From contig JAHEJE010000083.1 of assembly GCA_024639035.1 (NCBI GenBank), positions 1 through 9,854 of the forward strand: 9,854 nt of DNA. The letters run 5' to 3'. The stretch is from Alphaproteobacteria bacterium. GTDB lineage: Bacteria > Pseudomonadota > Alphaproteobacteria > Rhizobiales > Aestuariivirgaceae. Below the pieces are notes generated by a model. That model saw only the letters and a program-made list of their open reading frames with translations, did not search any database and had not been told where the DNA came from. A program made the position numbers and the translations under genes. Shown piece after piece: positions 8,721-9,854 of this stretch; positions within the stretch are counted from its first letter, which is position 1; the number at the start of each line of letters is the position of its first letter.

Positions 8721-9296
8721 ACGTCGATCATCCATGCGATCGAAAGCCTGAGCATATGGGTGGGCCGGGCTTTCGGCTGGTGCATCCTGATACTTACCTT
8801 TTCGGTCTCTTATGAAGTGTTCGTGCGCTATGTGCTGAATGCACCCACGGTGTGGGCATTCGACATGATGGTGCAGATGTATGGCGCTCTGTTCCTGATG
8901 GCCGGACCGTATGCACTGGCCCAGGACGCACACGTACGTGGCGATGTGCTGTACCGGTTTCTGCCGGTGAAATGGCAGGCGCGGATCGACTTCACCCTCT
9001 ACATCCTGTTCTTTTTTCCCGGAATGCTGGCGCTGTTCTGGTTTGGCGCCGAAATCGCCTCAGATTCCTGGCGTTACCAGGAGGTGAGCTGGAACAGCCC
9101 GGCACGCATCCAGATCTATTTCTTCAAGACCCTGATCCCGCTGGCCGGGTTCCTGCTGATCCTGCAGGGCATTGCCGAGACCATGCGGTGCTGGAAGGCA
9201 ATGCGCACCGGACAGTGGCTGGAGCGTCTCGAAGACGTCCGTGAGACAGAGGATTCCCTGATCGGCAAGTCGACGCCGGTGCAGGACAACAAATAA
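8718..9296 (+). CDS. TRAP transporter small permease subunit (DctQ family)
   Basis: This is the small inner-membrane subunit of a TRAP transporter. It pairs with the DctM channel subunit and helps dock the substrate-loaded binding protein. It has 192 residues, with the four expected helices at about 17-39, 50-68, 88-110 and 134-156. Family marks include EVFVRYVLNAPTVWAFD (33-49), DAHVRGDVLYRFLP (70-83) and SPARIQIYFFKTLIPLAGFL (127-146). The C-terminal tail (157-192) is hydrophilic and acidic. It starts at TTG behind a strong GGGGAGG site, lies 85 bp after the binding-protein gene across a hairpin, and is followed after 41 bp by dctM. It appears complete and intact. Confidence 0.93.
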   Translation: MTSIIHAIESLSIWVGRAFGWCILILTFSVSYEVFVRYVLNAPTVWAFDMMVQMYGALFLMAGPYALAQDAHVRGDVLYRFLPVKWQARIDFTLYILFFFPGMLALFWFGAEIASDSWRYQEVSWNSPARIQIYFFKTLIPLAGFLLILQGIAETMRCWKAMRTGQWLERLEDVRETEDSLIGKSTPVQDNK

Positions 9297-9337
9297 TCGA
9301 TGCCGCGTGACGTGCACAGTGTGGAGCCGTTGAGGCC

Positions 9338-9854
9338 ATGACAAACCCCGAAGTCGCCATCTTGATGCTGTCCCTGTTCATCGTGCTGGTGCTGCTGGGC
9401 TTTCCGATTGCCTTCACGCTGCTGGCGATGGGGGTCGGATTCGGCTACTACGCCTACTATCAGGCCGGTTCGATCCAGACGATTGCCGATGCGTTCAACA
9501 ACCAGATTTTCTATCTGCTGAACCAGAACACCTATTCGGTGATGGAGAACGACACCCTGGTGGCGATCCCGTTGTTCCTGTTCATGGGCTACGTTGTCGA
9601 ACGCGCCAACATCGTCAACCGCCTGTTCGAGTCCCTGCAGCTTGCGGCCAGGAACCTGCCCGGCTCGATGGCCATCGCGGCATTGATCACCTGTGCCGTG
9701 TTCTCCACCGCCAGCGGCATCGTCGGCGCCGTCGTCACCTTGATGGGCCTGTTGGCGTTTCCGGCCATGGCGCGGGCCAACTACAACAAGGAATTCGCCT
9801 CAGGTGTCATTTGCGCCGGCGGCACGCTGGGCATTCTGATACCGCCATCGATCA
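9338..9854 (+). CDS. TRAP transporter large permease subunit (DctM family), 3' end outside window
   Basis: This is the channel-forming subunit of the TRAP transporter, a multi-helix inner-membrane protein that couples substrate uptake to Na+ entry. The frame runs open to the right edge, giving 172 of roughly 430 expected residues. It begins MTNPEVAILMLSLFIV with a first helix at about 8-32. ENDTLVAIPLFLFMGYVVER (70-89), the helix with TASGIVGAVVTLMGLLAFPA and the stretch ICAGGTLGILIPPS at the edge are classic DctM sequences. The start is ATG 9338, with GGAG (9323-9326) 11 bases upstream and GAGG (9332-9335) too close at 2 bases, so the ribosome site is mediocre. No frameshift is seen in the visible part. 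Confidence 0.95.
   Translation, partial: MTNPEVAILMLSLFIVLVLLGFPIAFTLLAMGVGFGYYAYYQAGSIQTIADAFNNQIFYLLNQNTYSVMENDTLVAIPLFLFMGYVVERANIVNRLFESLQLAARNLPGSMAIAALITCAVFSTASGIVGAVVTLMGLLAFPAMARANYNKEFASGVICAGGTLGILIPPSI

Overview
The window looks like ordinary chromosomal DNA from a GC-rich proteobacterium, most likely an alphaproteobacterium. This rests on the strong G/C third-position bias, on MoaE and sensor-kinase sequences that resemble alphaproteobacterial homologues as I remember them, on a TakP-type TRAP operon, and on a fused two-domain iron(III) permease. No search was run, so the taxonomy is inferred. I see no rRNA, tRNA, CRISPR array, insertion sequence, integrase or phage gene. Coding density is very high, and no gene-free stretch exceeds about 135 bases.

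Layout. (1) Bases 1-353 are the 3' end of a sensor histidine kinase (ATP-binding domain). (2) Bases 460-2181 (+) encode a fused two-domain FbpB/SfuB-type Fe(III) ABC permease, with no substrate-binding or ATPase partner in view. (3) Bases 2129-4084 (-) encode acetoacetyl-CoA synthetase. It converges on the permease gene and the two coding regions overlap by 53 bp. (4) Bases 4220-7376 (+) hold three genes joined by ATGA stop/start overlaps: an AsmA-family envelope protein, the molybdopterin synthase large subunit MoaE, and a membrane-anchored staphylococcal-nuclease-like protein. (5) From 7505 to the right edge (+) is a TRAP transporter operon in the order P-Q-M: a Tat-exported TakP-like solute-binding protein, a DctQ small permease starting at TTG, and a DctM large permease cut off by the window edge.

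How the genes work together. The TRAP genes form one Na+-dependent uptake system, probably for a small organic acid such as a 2-oxo acid or other monocarboxylate. A 16-bp perfect dyad next to its putative promoter is a candidate operator. A 10-12 bp hairpin between the P and Q genes probably lets the binding protein be made in excess over the permease. The AsmA-moaE-nuclease trio looks transcriptionally and translationally coupled, but there is no obvious biochemical link between the three. Acetoacetyl-CoA synthetase would return acetoacetate to acetoacetyl-CoA, as in polyhydroxybutyrate or ketone-body use.

I did not find a clearly new biological system. The items most worth checking are regulatory: the dyad before the TRAP operon, the P/Q hairpin, the inverted repeat before the iron permease, the unusual operon partners of moaE, and the repeated Lys/Glu tail of the AsmA protein.
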